64,000 nt of DNA from Tenacibaculum sp. SZ-18 (GTDB taxonomy: Bacteria; Bacteroidota; Bacteroidia; Flavobacteriales; Flavobacteriaceae): contig NZ_CP019335.1 in assembly GCF_002813915.1 (NCBI RefSeq), positions 3,393,777-3,457,776 of the forward strand, given 5' to 3'. How positions within the stretch are numbered: the stretch's first letter is position 1; every line of letters begins with the position of its first letter. Made by a program: the position numbers and the translations under genes. Under the pieces are notes generated by a model. It searched no databases. It was not told the origin of the DNA and worked only from the letters and a program-made list of their open reading frames with translations. Below are positions 18,030 to 26,091 of this stretch, piece after piece.

Positions 18030-18374
18030 TTAAATAAAGAGTTCTATACCGAGTAATTTAGTTAATGGAGTTGTAATGATAATGACAACACAAACTATCA
18101 ATATCAATTTAGTTGTCACCGAAATTTCTCTTTCTGCACTTGTCGCATAAACTACTGAATCATTCTGAAAAACTGTAGAAGTAAATTCATAAATGGAGAA
18201 ATCATCGCATGAATTTAAGAGATTATTCGATTGTGATATTCTACTATACCAAAAACTTAATAAAATAATTACAAATAAAGATCCTAGTCCACAAACAAAC
18301 AAATCATAAAATGAAGGTTGTGTTGGAAAATTTGGTCCTAAACCAGTAACAATACCTAATAAATCTTTTTTCAT
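18030..18374 (-). CDS. Small two-helix membrane protein in the ferredoxin/hydroxylase operon
   Basis: I do not recognise this 114-residue protein. It has a helix at about 26-42 (FVCGLGSLFVIILLSFW), a polar middle part of about 45 residues and a second helix at about 88-104 (TKLILIVCVVIIITTPL). It lies 3 nt from the hydroxylase stop and 9 nt from the ferredoxin start, so it belongs to the same transcript. The position suggests an accessory or anchoring role for the hydroxylase system, but no motif supports this. Confidence 0.55.
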   Translation of the reverse strand: MKKDLLGIVTGLGPNFPTQPSFYDLFVCGLGSLFVIILLSFWYSRISQSNNLLNSCDDFSIYEFTSTVFQNDSVVYATSAEREISVTTKLILIVCVVIIITTPLTKLLGIELFI

Positions 18375-18377
18375 AAC

Positions 18378-19286
18378 TTAACTTCTTTCCTGCTCTTTTA
18401 ATTTCTTTCGAAGCACTTTCGCTCTTTTGTCTTCCCCATCGTGACTCCAACCTGGTGAATTGAAAATATAATTCAGTTTATCACTCCAATTATCAGCTCT
18501 TTTCACATCCTTCCAAATTGAAGCATATTCATGAGTTGCTACAGTAACTGGGTTATACGTTTCTATATTTACAGTTAAACCATACACAGGATGATCGATT
18601 TCCTTTAATTCTTCCGAAAACGTACCGAAAATTCGATCCCATATAATTAAAATTCCAGCATGATTACAATCTAAATACCTAATATTTGAAGCATGATGCA
18701 CTCTGTGATGCGATGGCGTATTGAAAATGAACTCTATTGGTTTTGGTAATTTATCTACCAACTCGGTATGTACGAAAAATTGATAAATTAAACTAGCACC
18801 CATCATAGTGAACATCATCAATGGATCGAATCCTAATAATGGAATCCACAACCAAAACAAAAACTTATGAATTCTTTCTCCCACGCCTTGACGTAAAGCG
18901 GTTCCCAAATTCATATGAACTGATGAATGATGAGGAACATGTCCTGCCCAAAATAATCGAACTTCATGGTTCAAACGGTGAAACCAATAGTAAGAAAAGT
19001 CATCAGCAAAAAACAATAATAACCAAGCCCACCATTGTCTGTTTACCACTCCATTTAAAGGAGAAATTTGATACAAATAAAAGAATACAACAAACGCCAA
19101 TACCTTAGGAATAAACTCTACGATTGCCGAAAAAACCATCATTATCAACGACACACTTGTATCTTTGGGATGGTATTTTTCTTTAGCAACTTTGAACTCA
19201 ACAAACATTGAAGCAAAGAATACTGGCAATGCGAAGTATAATAATTTATCCTGCGATAATTGTTCTATGTATTCTAAAATACTCAT
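18378..19286 (-). CDS. Sterol desaturase/fatty acid hydroxylase family membrane enzyme
   Basis: The 302-residue polytopic protein has the three His clusters that bind the di-iron centre of this family: HRLNHE (near residue 107), HVPHHSSVH (near 120) and HRVHHASN (near 195). Membrane helices fill the first 100 residues and the 145-170 region. The family uses O2 and reductant to hydroxylate or desaturate lipids or sterol-like molecules in the inner membrane. It starts exactly where the FNR-type reductase ends and shares an operon with a ferredoxin, giving a complete NADPH-reductase-ferredoxin-hydroxylase chain. Substrate is unknown. Confidence 0.85.
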   Translation of the reverse strand: MSILEYIEQLSQDKLLYFALPVFFASMFVEFKVAKEKYHPKDTSVSLIMMVFSAIVEFIPKVLAFVVFFYLYQISPLNGVVNRQWWAWLLLFFADDFSYYWFHRLNHEVRLFWAGHVPHHSSVHMNLGTALRQGVGERIHKFLFWLWIPLLGFDPLMMFTMMGASLIYQFFVHTELVDKLPKPIEFIFNTPSHHRVHHASNIRYLDCNHAGILIIWDRIFGTFSEELKEIDHPVYGLTVNIETYNPVTVATHEYASIWKDVKRADNWSDKLNYIFNSPGWSHDGEDKRAKVLRKKLKEQERS

Positions 19287-20342
19287 CTACTCAATTTTCT
19301 TAACTACAGCTTTAGGAGCTTCTTTCTTTGTTCCATCAAAACCTTGAACTCCACCAACTGTAGTATATTTCATTACGTATTTCTTATCTGGGAAAATACG
19401 TTTAAACGCACTTTGACACATTAAAGTAGCTTCATGGAAACCACATAAAATTAACTTCAATTTACCAGGATATGTATTCACATCACCAATAGCATAAATA
19501 CCTGCAATATTAGTTTGATAGTCTAAAGCGTTATTTACCTTAATTGCGTTCTTTTCAATTTCTAATCCCCAATCAGCAATTGGACCTAACTTTGGAGACA
19601 ACCCAAATAAAGGAATGAAATGATCTGTATGAATGGTGAAAGGCTCTTCGTCTTTCTTATGAACTACAACACCTTCAACTTTACCATCACCTGTAATTTC
19701 TTTAACCTCTGCAGGCGTAATTAAATTGATTTTTCCTTCGTTCTTTAGTTTTTGAACTTGATCCACAGAATCTAAATGACCTCTAAATTCATTTCTTCGG
19801 TGAATTAAAGTTACAGAACTCGCAACATCTGCTAAAAATATAGACCAGTCTAAAGCAGAATCACCGCCACCAGCAATAACCACATCTTTATCACGATACA
19901 TTTCTGGTTCTTTAATCATATATTCCACTCCTTTTCCCTCGTAGTTAGCGATATTTGAAATAGGTGGCTTTCTAGGCTCAAAACTTCCTAATCCACCTGC
20001 AATTGCAACGACAGGTGCATGGTGTTTTGTTCCTTTATTAGTAGTTACAATGAACGTTCCGTCGTCTTGTTTTTCAATTGTATCTGCCCGTTCTCCTAAA
20101 GTAAATCCTGGTTCAAATTGTTTGATTTGCTCCATTAATTTATCCGTTAAATCACCAGCTAAAATTTCTGGATACGCAGGAATATCGTAAATAGGTTTTT
20201 TAGGATAAATTTCCGAGCATTGTCCTCCTGGTTGTGGCAATGCATCTACAAGATGACATCTTAACTTTAATAAACCAGCTTCGAAAACTGTAAATAAACC
20301 GGTTGGACCAGCTCCTATGATTAGTATGTCTGTTTTTATCAT
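19287..20342 (-). CDS. Ferredoxin--NADP reductase, thioredoxin reductase-like type
   Basis: The 351-residue flavoprotein has an N-terminal FAD-binding GAGPTGLFTVFEAG, an NADPH-binding IAGGGDSALDW around residue 157, and GIYAIGDVNTYPGKL near the C-terminus that closes over FAD. It lacks the redox CxxC of thioredoxin reductase, as expected for the TrxR-like FNR class. It passes electrons between NADPH and a ferredoxin. It is the first gene of the unit reductase-hydroxylase-membrane protein-ferredoxin. A hairpin upstream at 20366-20390 separates it from nfu. Confidence 0.88.
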   Translation of the reverse strand: MIKTDILIIGAGPTGLFTVFEAGLLKLRCHLVDALPQPGGQCSEIYPKKPIYDIPAYPEILAGDLTDKLMEQIKQFEPGFTLGERADTIEKQDDGTFIVTTNKGTKHHAPVVAIAGGLGSFEPRKPPISNIANYEGKGVEYMIKEPEMYRDKDVVIAGGGDSALDWSIFLADVASSVTLIHRRNEFRGHLDSVDQVQKLKNEGKINLITPAEVKEITGDGKVEGVVVHKKDEEPFTIHTDHFIPLFGLSPKLGPIADWGLEIEKNAIKVNNALDYQTNIAGIYAIGDVNTYPGKLKLILCGFHEATLMCQSAFKRIFPDKKYVMKYTTVGGVQGFDGTKKEAPKAVVKKIE

Positions 20343-20365
20343 CTGATAAAAAACTTTTTATAAGG

Positions 20366-20390
20366 ATATTCCGCAACGAGTGCGGAATAT
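20366..20390 (-). terminator. Hairpin after the mrp-nfu unit
   Basis: ATATTCCGCA / TGCGGAATAT with a 5-nt loop, followed on the minus strand by an AT-rich stretch containing six T. It ends 23 nt before the reductase ATG. Confidence 0.5.
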
Positions 20391-20472
20391 GAATTAATAA
20401 TAATAAGATTATTCTAGTTCTTCAACCTCAAAAAATGAGCAGAACTTTTATTTTTATACTGACAAAAATCAG

Positions 20473-20709
20473 TTAAGCGACATTGATTACTTCTTCAATT
20501 TCTGGAGCATACTTTTTTATTGTAGCTTCAACACCATTTTTAAGCGTCATTTGGTTTACTGTACAACCACTACAAGCACCTTCTAATTGAACTTTTACAA
20601 TGTTTTCTTCGATAGCCAACAATTTGATATTCCCTCCATCACTAATTAAAAAAGGGCGGATTTCTTCTAGAGCTTTCTCTACTTTACTTTGTGTTTCTAG
20701 ATCTGACAT
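20473..20709 (-). CDS. NifU-like (NFU domain) Fe-S carrier protein
   Basis: The 78-residue protein is a stand-alone NFU domain: IRPFLISDGGNIKLL at the start and GACSGCTVNQMTLKNG with Cys46 and Cys49, the CxxC that holds a bridging cluster between two subunits. It delivers Fe-S clusters to apo-proteins. It follows the Mrp-type ATPase gene with a gap of 6 nt, so both carriers are co-expressed. Confidence 0.92.
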   Translation of the reverse strand: MSDLETQSKVEKALEEIRPFLISDGGNIKLLAIEENIVKVQLEGACSGCTVNQMTLKNGVEATIKKYAPEIEEVINVA

Positions 20710-20715
20710 AAATAA

Positions 20716-21846
20716 TTATTTTGTACTACAACCACTCATTGTAGTTATTCTCACAACTTCAGTTGGTGGTAAATTAGCGTTTCTTTTTAATAACTGAGAA
20801 ACTACTTCTTGTGTAATTTCTTTGAATGACTCTTCTAACTTAGTTCCATTTTGCAGAGCAACAGGATGACCCACATCACCACCTTCTCTAATACTTTGAA
20901 CTATTGGAATTTCTCCTAAAAATGCAGTTTCTAAATCTTCTGCTAAGTTCTTAGCTCCACTTTGTCCAAAGATATAATATTTATTTTCTGGTAATTCTTC
21001 TGGAGTGAAGTAAGCCATATTTTCTACGATTCCTAATACAGGAACATTTATTGCTTCTTGTTGAAACATCGCTACTCCTTTCTTAGCATCAGCTAATGCA
21101 ATATTCTGTGGAGTACTCACTACAACAGCTCCTGTTATTGGTAGGGCTTGAACAATTGATAAGTGAACATCTCCCGTACCTGGAGGTAAATCAATTAATA
21201 AGAAATCTAACTCTCCCCAATCTGCATCAAAAATCAATTGATTTAAAGCTTTTGAAGCCATTGGTCCTCTCCAAATTACAGCCTGATTAGGATTTGTAAA
21301 AAAGCCTAATGATAATAAATTTACACCATAATTTTCGATTGGTTTCATTTTAGAACGACCTTCTACTTTAACAGATAAAGGTCTATCTTTTTCTACGTCA
21401 AACATGATGTGTTGAGATGGACCATAAACATCAGCATCCAAAACACCAACGTTAAATCCCATTTTGGCTAATGTGATAGCAACATTTGCTGTTACCGTAG
21501 ATTTTCCAACTCCACCTTTACCAGATGCAATTGCAATAATATTCTTTATATTCGGAATTTCTTTACCACGAATTTGATTTACCTCTTCCTTTGGCTTCAC
21601 CTCAGCTTTCACGTTTACTTTTACATCAATCTTTTGATCAACATGTTGATGAATAGCTTTCATAATTTCAACTTCAACTTTCTTCTTAGCTTGGAGAGAT
21701 GGGTTTCCGATAACTACATCTACAATTACTTCATTACCAAAAGTAACAACATTTTTAACGTTTTCATTTTCCACTAAACTTTTCCCTTCACCTGGTGCGG
21801 TTATAGTTTCTAATGCATTATATATATCCTGCTTTTTAAAGCTCAT
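20716..21846 (-). CDS. Mrp/ApbC-family P-loop ATPase, Fe-S cluster carrier
   Basis: 376 residues from the ATG at 21846. An N-terminal DUF59 domain (about 1-85) is followed by the P-loop GKGGVGKST, DADVYGPSQH, and LIDLPPGTGD of Mrp/NBP35 ATPases. The usual CxxC in the ENMSYF-CPxC region is absent: the sequence reads ENMAYFTPEELPENKY. The only obvious C-terminal Cys is in SGCSTK. The frame extends to a TTG at 21873, but that lies on the -7 motif, so the ATG is used. Cluster carrying is the family role; without the CxxC the binding mode must differ. Confidence 0.85.
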   Translation of the reverse strand: MSFKKQDIYNALETITAPGEGKSLVENENVKNVVTFGNEVIVDVVIGNPSLQAKKKVEVEIMKAIHQHVDQKIDVKVNVKAEVKPKEEVNQIRGKEIPNIKNIIAIASGKGGVGKSTVTANVAITLAKMGFNVGVLDADVYGPSQHIMFDVEKDRPLSVKVEGRSKMKPIENYGVNLLSLGFFTNPNQAVIWRGPMASKALNQLIFDADWGELDFLLIDLPPGTGDVHLSIVQALPITGAVVVSTPQNIALADAKKGVAMFQQEAINVPVLGIVENMAYFTPEELPENKYYIFGQSGAKNLAEDLETAFLGEIPIVQSIREGGDVGHPVALQNGTKLEESFKEITQEVVSQLLKRNANLPPTEVVRITTMSGCSTK

Positions 21847-21870
21847 TTTGATTGTGTTATTTCTAAATTG

Positions 21871-21878
21871 CAAAGATA
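21871..21878 (-). promoter_or_regulatory. Putative -7 promoter element of the mrp-nfu unit
   Basis: Minus-strand TATCTTTG matches TAnnTTTG, 24 nt before the ATG at 21846. It decides between the two possible starts. Confidence 0.55.
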
Positions 21879-21941
21879 ATGCTTAGATTTCAGATACTAA
21901 AGTGAGAATATTTCAAATTCTTATACATCCATAGACCTACA

Positions 21942-22268
21942 TTATAGCTCTTTTACAGGATCCCAAAAAATATTTTCAAAATTTTGAATTTCATTTTCAA
22001 CAACCTCAATCCCTTCATTTTGTAATAATTGTTCCATTAAATTTGTGCCCTTAAAATGATGTTTTCCAGTTAAGATACCTTTTCGATTTACTACACGATG
22101 TGCAGGAACATTTTTTCCTGAAGAATTATTCATTGCCCAACCAACCATTCTTGCTGATCTTGCTGTACCTAAATATTTCGCTATTGCTCCGTAACTAGTT
22201 ACTCTACCATAAGGAATTAATCGGGCTACATCATATACTCTTTCAAAGAAATTTTGGTTATTACTCAT
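21942..22268 (-). CDS. Alkyltransferase-like protein (ATL, MGMT family without catalytic Cys)
   Basis: The 108-residue protein is the C-terminal DNA-binding domain of O6-methylguanine-DNA methyltransferase: IPYGRVTSYGAIAKYLG, RMVGWAMN and VPAHRVVNRKG. The active-site motif PCHRV is replaced by PAHRV (Ala56), so it cannot accept the alkyl group. ATL proteins bind O6-alkylguanine and hand the lesion to nucleotide excision repair. Its promoter region has TACTTTTA, one base off the -7 consensus, 4 nt before the ATG. It is a single gene, followed on the minus strand by mrp after 95 nt. Confidence 0.88.
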   Translation of the reverse strand: MSNNQNFFERVYDVARLIPYGRVTSYGAIAKYLGTARSARMVGWAMNNSSGKNVPAHRVVNRKGILTGKHHFKGTNLMEQLLQNEGIEVVENEIQNFENIFWDPVKEL

Positions 22269-22725
22269 GTTTTAAAAGTACGATTTAATTGTGGTTAATA
22301 AATCTAAGAAACTTCTGATTTCACTTACTATCAAATTTGAAAAGACCATAATATCATTTATTCTTTTTTCCATCCTTCTCACCAATGAAATGTAATTTAC
22401 GAACAGAATAAAAACTTCTGTTGAAACTTCAAATTAAATATTTTTCTGGTAGCTATCTAAAACCAATCCTTTAGCACATAAGAAAGAATTCACTCATATA
22501 AAAAACGAATAGAAACTGAAGGAAAAATACAATTACCGCGCCATAAATAAATGGACTTTCTGACTTTTTATTCTCTGCTGTAGATATTCTATCTTAAGAT
22601 AAGTTCAGTATACTTGGTATCATAAACCGAAAATGCAATTATAAATCAGATGATAAAATTCAAAAACATCATAAAAAGTTTAATGAACTTTTTAGACGTT
22701 TACTGAATAGATTACCCTCTTGCAG
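22269..22725. other. Gene-free region between ATL and the oxygenase-WD40 gene
   Basis: 457 bp without a complete gene. On the minus strand a 40-codon open stretch (22593 to 22471) ends in a hydrophobic run, FIYGAVIVFFLQFLFVFYM, without a start codon; it could be the remnant of a membrane protein but is too short to be sure. No terminator or repeat was recognised. Confidence 0.4.
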
Positions 22726-24201
22726 TTATAAAATTTTTTTGTGTTTTATAATCCTACCATCATACGAAACACTTACAAAACAATCGGTAAATAATGCTAC
22801 ATCCTGAACAAAATTTTTATGATTATACCTATATAAATTTTCAAAGTTATCCGTATCCCAAACATTAAGGGCGTTATCTTCTCCGGCTGAATACAATTTC
22901 CCTTTTTCGTAAACCAACTTTCTTATAATTCCTCGGTGACAACTTTTAACATACTCCTTTTCTAACTCTTTATTTTCAGTATCAAACCTAAACTTTACTA
23001 TAGTACCATCATATAGACCTATATAAATAAAATTAAACCCATCGAAAGCAATTGAATTAATTGGGATATTTATTCCTTTCCAAAACATAAGTACTTCATT
23101 ACTATTAAGATCTCTAAAAACCATCGTTCCATCTTCTGAAACGGTGACAACGATATTATCAGATATCTTAATTACAGACCAAATCCAATCGTTGTGTGCT
23201 TTAATCCTTTTTATAAGATTTCCTTTTAGATTATAAATTCTTAACTCACCTGAAGCATCTGCGCAAATAAACTCATCACTATTTATTTTACATAAAGACA
23301 ACACTGTCGATTTTCCGTCTCCCAAAGTTAAAAAACAGTCATAATCAAACTTTTCATTAATCCTCCATAATTTAACTAAATAATCTCTAGAACCGCTAAT
23401 TAAAGTTTTTTGATCAAACCTCATTAATGTTGTCACCGAATTACTATGTGTCTCTACCTCTGAAATTTTAACTCCATCTAAACCCCAAGTTTTAAGAAAC
23501 CTATCGCGACCACTGGTTATTAATTTATTATTGAAGTTTACCGCTTGCCATATGTAACCTAAATGCCCTTCTCCAAATGGAACTTCATAATTAATATCGT
23601 CCTCTGTTTTTGAATAAATAATGTCGCTGCGCAAAACATATTTTTCTCCAGACTCTACCCTTTCTCCAGAATGCCATATATTATGATCAAAAATTAATAA
23701 ATCTCCTTTTACAGGTTTATAACTTGCAATAATATCATCATTATCTTTAGAGTTAAAAAAAAGTGTTCTCCCTCCTTCAAATTCATCACATCCATTGAGA
23801 TAAATCATGAAAGTCAATTTAGATTGCTCATAGCTAGAAAGGTAAAAAACACCGTCAAGATGTTTGTGAAAATATTGATTTGGTAAATAACGACAAAATC
23901 TAATCTTAGAATTCAACTTTTTCAACTTCCAACTACCTATCTCTTTATCACTAATAGCTTTAACTGAGATATTCACTGGAATGAAATCTTTTATTGTTGA
24001 AAATAAATAGTCTGACAACTCATAGTCATCTATAACTTGACGTTCATTGTTTCTGTAAGAAACAGGATAATGAGTAGTTGCTTGCAGGAATGAATTTTTA
24101 TTTTTTGTAATTAAGGCATTACAAAAGTCATCTGAAAAAGCACCTTTTATAATTTTGCAATAATAATTCTTGTCAGGAAATATGTCAATAATCTTTTTCA
24201 T
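22726..24201 (-). CDS. 2-oxoglutarate/Fe(II) oxygenase fused to a WD40 beta-propeller
   Basis: This 491-residue protein has two parts. Residues about 12-200 form a prolyl-4-hydroxylase-like double-stranded beta-helix: iron ligands His114 and Asp116 (HLD), His177 (IWHSGERV) and the 2-oxoglutarate-binding Arg191 (YVLRSDIIY). Residues about 214-491 contain seven WD40-like repeats, with typical ends such as SGRDRFLKTW, SGSRDYLVKLW, SEDGTMVF, GLYDGTIVKF, AGEDNALNVW and SYDGRII, enough for one complete seven-blade propeller. No signal peptide, so cytoplasmic. The propeller may recruit a protein substrate for hydroxylation. It lies between a gene-free region and trmB (24 nt upstream). The combination is one I do not know from bacteria; target unknown. 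Confidence 0.85.
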   Translation of the reverse strand: MKKIIDIFPDKNYYCKIIKGAFSDDFCNALITKNKNSFLQATTHYPVSYRNNERQVIDDYELSDYLFSTIKDFIPVNISVKAISDKEIGSWKLKKLNSKIRFCRYLPNQYFHKHLDGVFYLSSYEQSKLTFMIYLNGCDEFEGGRTLFFNSKDNDDIIASYKPVKGDLLIFDHNIWHSGERVESGEKYVLRSDIIYSKTEDDINYEVPFGEGHLGYIWQAVNFNNKLITSGRDRFLKTWGLDGVKISEVETHSNSVTTLMRFDQKTLISGSRDYLVKLWRINEKFDYDCFLTLGDGKSTVLSLCKINSDEFICADASGELRIYNLKGNLIKRIKAHNDWIWSVIKISDNIVVTVSEDGTMVFRDLNSNEVLMFWKGINIPINSIAFDGFNFIYIGLYDGTIVKFRFDTENKELEKEYVKSCHRGIIRKLVYEKGKLYSAGEDNALNVWDTDNFENLYRYNHKNFVQDVALFTDCFVSVSYDGRIIKHKKIL

Positions 24202-24225
24202 TATTGACCGTGAAGATAAAATTAA

Positions 24226-24897
24226 TTAATAATTCAATCTAAATTTAATGTATGTAATAGGCTTTCCTTTCTCTAAATATTGTTGTTCGTAGAAAGTTTG
24301 TGTTTCTGTTACTTCTTCTGGTGACGATTTTAACCTGTAAACATCATGACTTGAATGAAGAACTTCATGACCCTCTCCATGCAATACACCTAATGTGTAA
24401 CCGTGCATGAACTCGCTATCGGTTTTCAGATTAATGAAAGCGTTTGGTTTTAAAATGTGATGATATCTTTTCAAGAAATCACTATTGGTAAGCCTGTGTT
24501 TAGTTCTTTTGTATTTTATTTGAGGATCTGGGAAAGTAATCCAAATTTCATCAACTTCGTTTTCTGCAAAAATCAAATCTACCAATTCGATTTGCGTTCG
24601 AATAAAAGCAACATTATTCATTTCATCTTCGATAGCGGTTTTCGCTCCTCTCCAGAAACGAGCACCTTTTATATCAACTCCTATGAAATTTTTATTTGGA
24701 TTTTTTTTTGCTAATGCAATTGTATATTCTCCTTTACCACAACCCAATTCTAAAACGATTGGATTATTGTTCTTAAAAAAAGAATCCCACTTTCCTTTGA
24801 GATGAAAATCACCAGTAACTTCCTCTCTAGTTGGTTGGATTACATTATCAAACGCTTCGTTTTCTTTGAAACGTTTTAGTTTATTCTTACTTCCCAA
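24226..24897 (-). CDS. trmB: tRNA (guanosine(46)-N7)-methyltransferase
   Basis: The 223-residue protein has the SAM-binding motif LELGCGKGEY, the GVDIKGARFWRGAK segment, and the ITFPDPQIKYKR TrmB signature, followed by a KTDSEFMHGY segment. It methylates G46 in the variable loop of tRNA. The start is a TTG at 24897; the N-terminus GSKNKLKRF is conserved in relatives as I recall them, so the unusual codon seems right. The following gene on the strand, 24 nt away, is the oxygenase-WD40 fusion. Confidence 0.93.
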   Translation of the reverse strand: MGSKNKLKRFKENEAFDNVIQPTREEVTGDFHLKGKWDSFFKNNNPIVLELGCGKGEYTIALAKKNPNKNFIGVDIKGARFWRGAKTAIEDEMNNVAFIRTQIELVDLIFAENEVDEIWITFPDPQIKYKRTKHRLTNSDFLKRYHHILKPNAFINLKTDSEFMHGYTLGVLHGEGHEVLHSSHDVYRLKSSPEEVTETQTFYEQQYLEKGKPITYIKFRLNY

Positions 24898-24921
24898 AGT
24901 GTAGTGTATGTATTCAGCTTA

Positions 24922-25140
24922 TTAAGCTCTGTCTTCAGTTCCTTCTCTCTTGAATTTAAGAGCTTGAGAAATCCAATAGTATAATAAAACTAGAAGAACC
25001 CCTAAGAAAATCCAGTTAATTGAATTTGAAGTCCACCATCCAGCACCACCTTTTGCAAGAGTTAATCGGATCCACTCAAAAGGAATGAATAACACTTGAA
25101 ATATTTCACCAATGAATTTAAAAATATTTAATCCTAACAT
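24922..25140 (-). CDS. Small membrane protein, DUF6341 family
   Basis: The 72-residue protein has two hydrophobic stretches, about 5-20 and 42-60 (NWIFLGVLLVLLYYWIS), with a basic tail ending RAxx-like in EDRA. I recall this family as DUF6341, found in Flavobacteriaceae beside the DUF6427 gene as here. Function unknown. It is divergent from the DUF6427 gene with 42 bp between the starts, and is followed by trmB after 24 nt. Confidence 0.65.
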   Translation of the reverse strand: MLGLNIFKFIGEIFQVLFIPFEWIRLTLAKGGAGWWTSNSINWIFLGVLLVLLYYWISQALKFKREGTEDRA

Positions 25141-25162
25141 AACTTGATTATCTTTACGGTTG

Positions 25163-25170
25163 CAAAAATA
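25163..25170 (-). promoter_or_regulatory. Putative -7 promoter element of the DUF6341-trmB unit
   Basis: Minus-strand TATTTTTG, 22 nt before the ATG at 25140. On the plus strand the same 42-bp gap has TATCTTTA, a one-base mismatch, for the divergent DUF6427 gene. Confidence 0.45.
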
Positions 25171-25182
25171 TAAAAAGAAAAA

Positions 25183-26085
25183 ATGCTAACCAACTTTTTC
25201 AGCAATACAAAACCGTTTACTTCATTTGTCCTTATTAGCTTGTTTTTTTGCTATGCTATTTCAGCATTTTTTAGTGATTTAATTTCTGAGTTCAACATCA
25301 GTTTAGGGTTTTGGTTTTTAGTACTTTTTGGGTTAGCGAACTTTATAAATTCTAGAAATAACTTAACTTTTGACAATTCTTATTTCTTTTTAATATTCAT
25401 CATACTAATTGGACATGTTCCATCAGTTATTAGGATCGATTCATTCTTTTTTTCGAACCTTGTTTTACTTATTTATGTAAGAAGAGTTTACAGTTTACAA
25501 TCTTCTAAAAACATAATTAAAAAATTATTTGATAGCGGCTTTTGGATGGGGGTTTCGTTTTTGATAGAACCGTTTACAATTGTATTGTTTCCCTTGACCC
25601 TCCTTTCTAGCATTCTGCATCAACATTTAGACTATAGAAAGTTGATCACACCAATATTCGGAATTATAACTCCGATAATCCTATTTTACACCTATCATTT
25701 CTGGTATGATAGTCCACAAGAATTCTATACGCTTTTTAATTTTTTAACTTATTATGATTTTTCAATTTATAACGCATTTATATATAAGTACTTCTTAGGA
25801 ACAGTTTTTCTACTGATTTTTATATCCTTTGTATTGAAAACTCCTAAAACATTATCTATTAATAACACCTTTAGAAAAAACTGGATTTTAGTTTGTTTCC
25901 ATCTATTTTTAACAATAGTTTTAATGCTTATTTTAAAGGAAAGAACAGGTTCAGAAATAGCTTATTTACTTTTCCCTTGTGCTATTGTAATTGCTAATGG
26001 ATTTGAATTAATAAGAAAAAAGTGGTATTCAGATATTATTTTAATTCTTTTATTCCTTAGTTCATTACTACATTATTTTATGTAA
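25183..26085 (+). CDS. Polytopic membrane protein, DUF6427 family
   Basis: The 300-residue protein is composed of about eight to ten hydrophobic helices separated by short loops, with no catalytic motif that I can see. I recall the N-terminal MLTNFFSNTKPF pattern as DUF6427, a family of the Flavobacteriaceae usually next to upp, as it is here. Function unknown. It converges on upp, the two stops being 6 bp apart, so no room for a separate terminator exists between them. Confidence 0.7.
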   Translation: MLTNFFSNTKPFTSFVLISLFFCYAISAFFSDLISEFNISLGFWFLVLFGLANFINSRNNLTFDNSYFFLIFIILIGHVPSVIRIDSFFFSNLVLLIYVRRVYSLQSSKNIIKKLFDSGFWMGVSFLIEPFTIVLFPLTLLSSILHQHLDYRKLITPIFGIITPIILFYTYHFWYDSPQEFYTLFNFLTYYDFSIYNAFIYKYFLGTVFLLIFISFVLKTPKTLSINNTFRKNWILVCFHLFLTIVLMLILKERTGSEIAYLLFPCAIVIANGFELIRKKWYSDIILILLFLSSLLHYFM

Positions 26086-26091
26086 TAAAAA

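Noticed and set aside
22471..22593. 40-codon open stretch with a membrane helix on the minus strand
   Set aside because: No start codon, no promoter motif and too short; noted only as a possible remnant.
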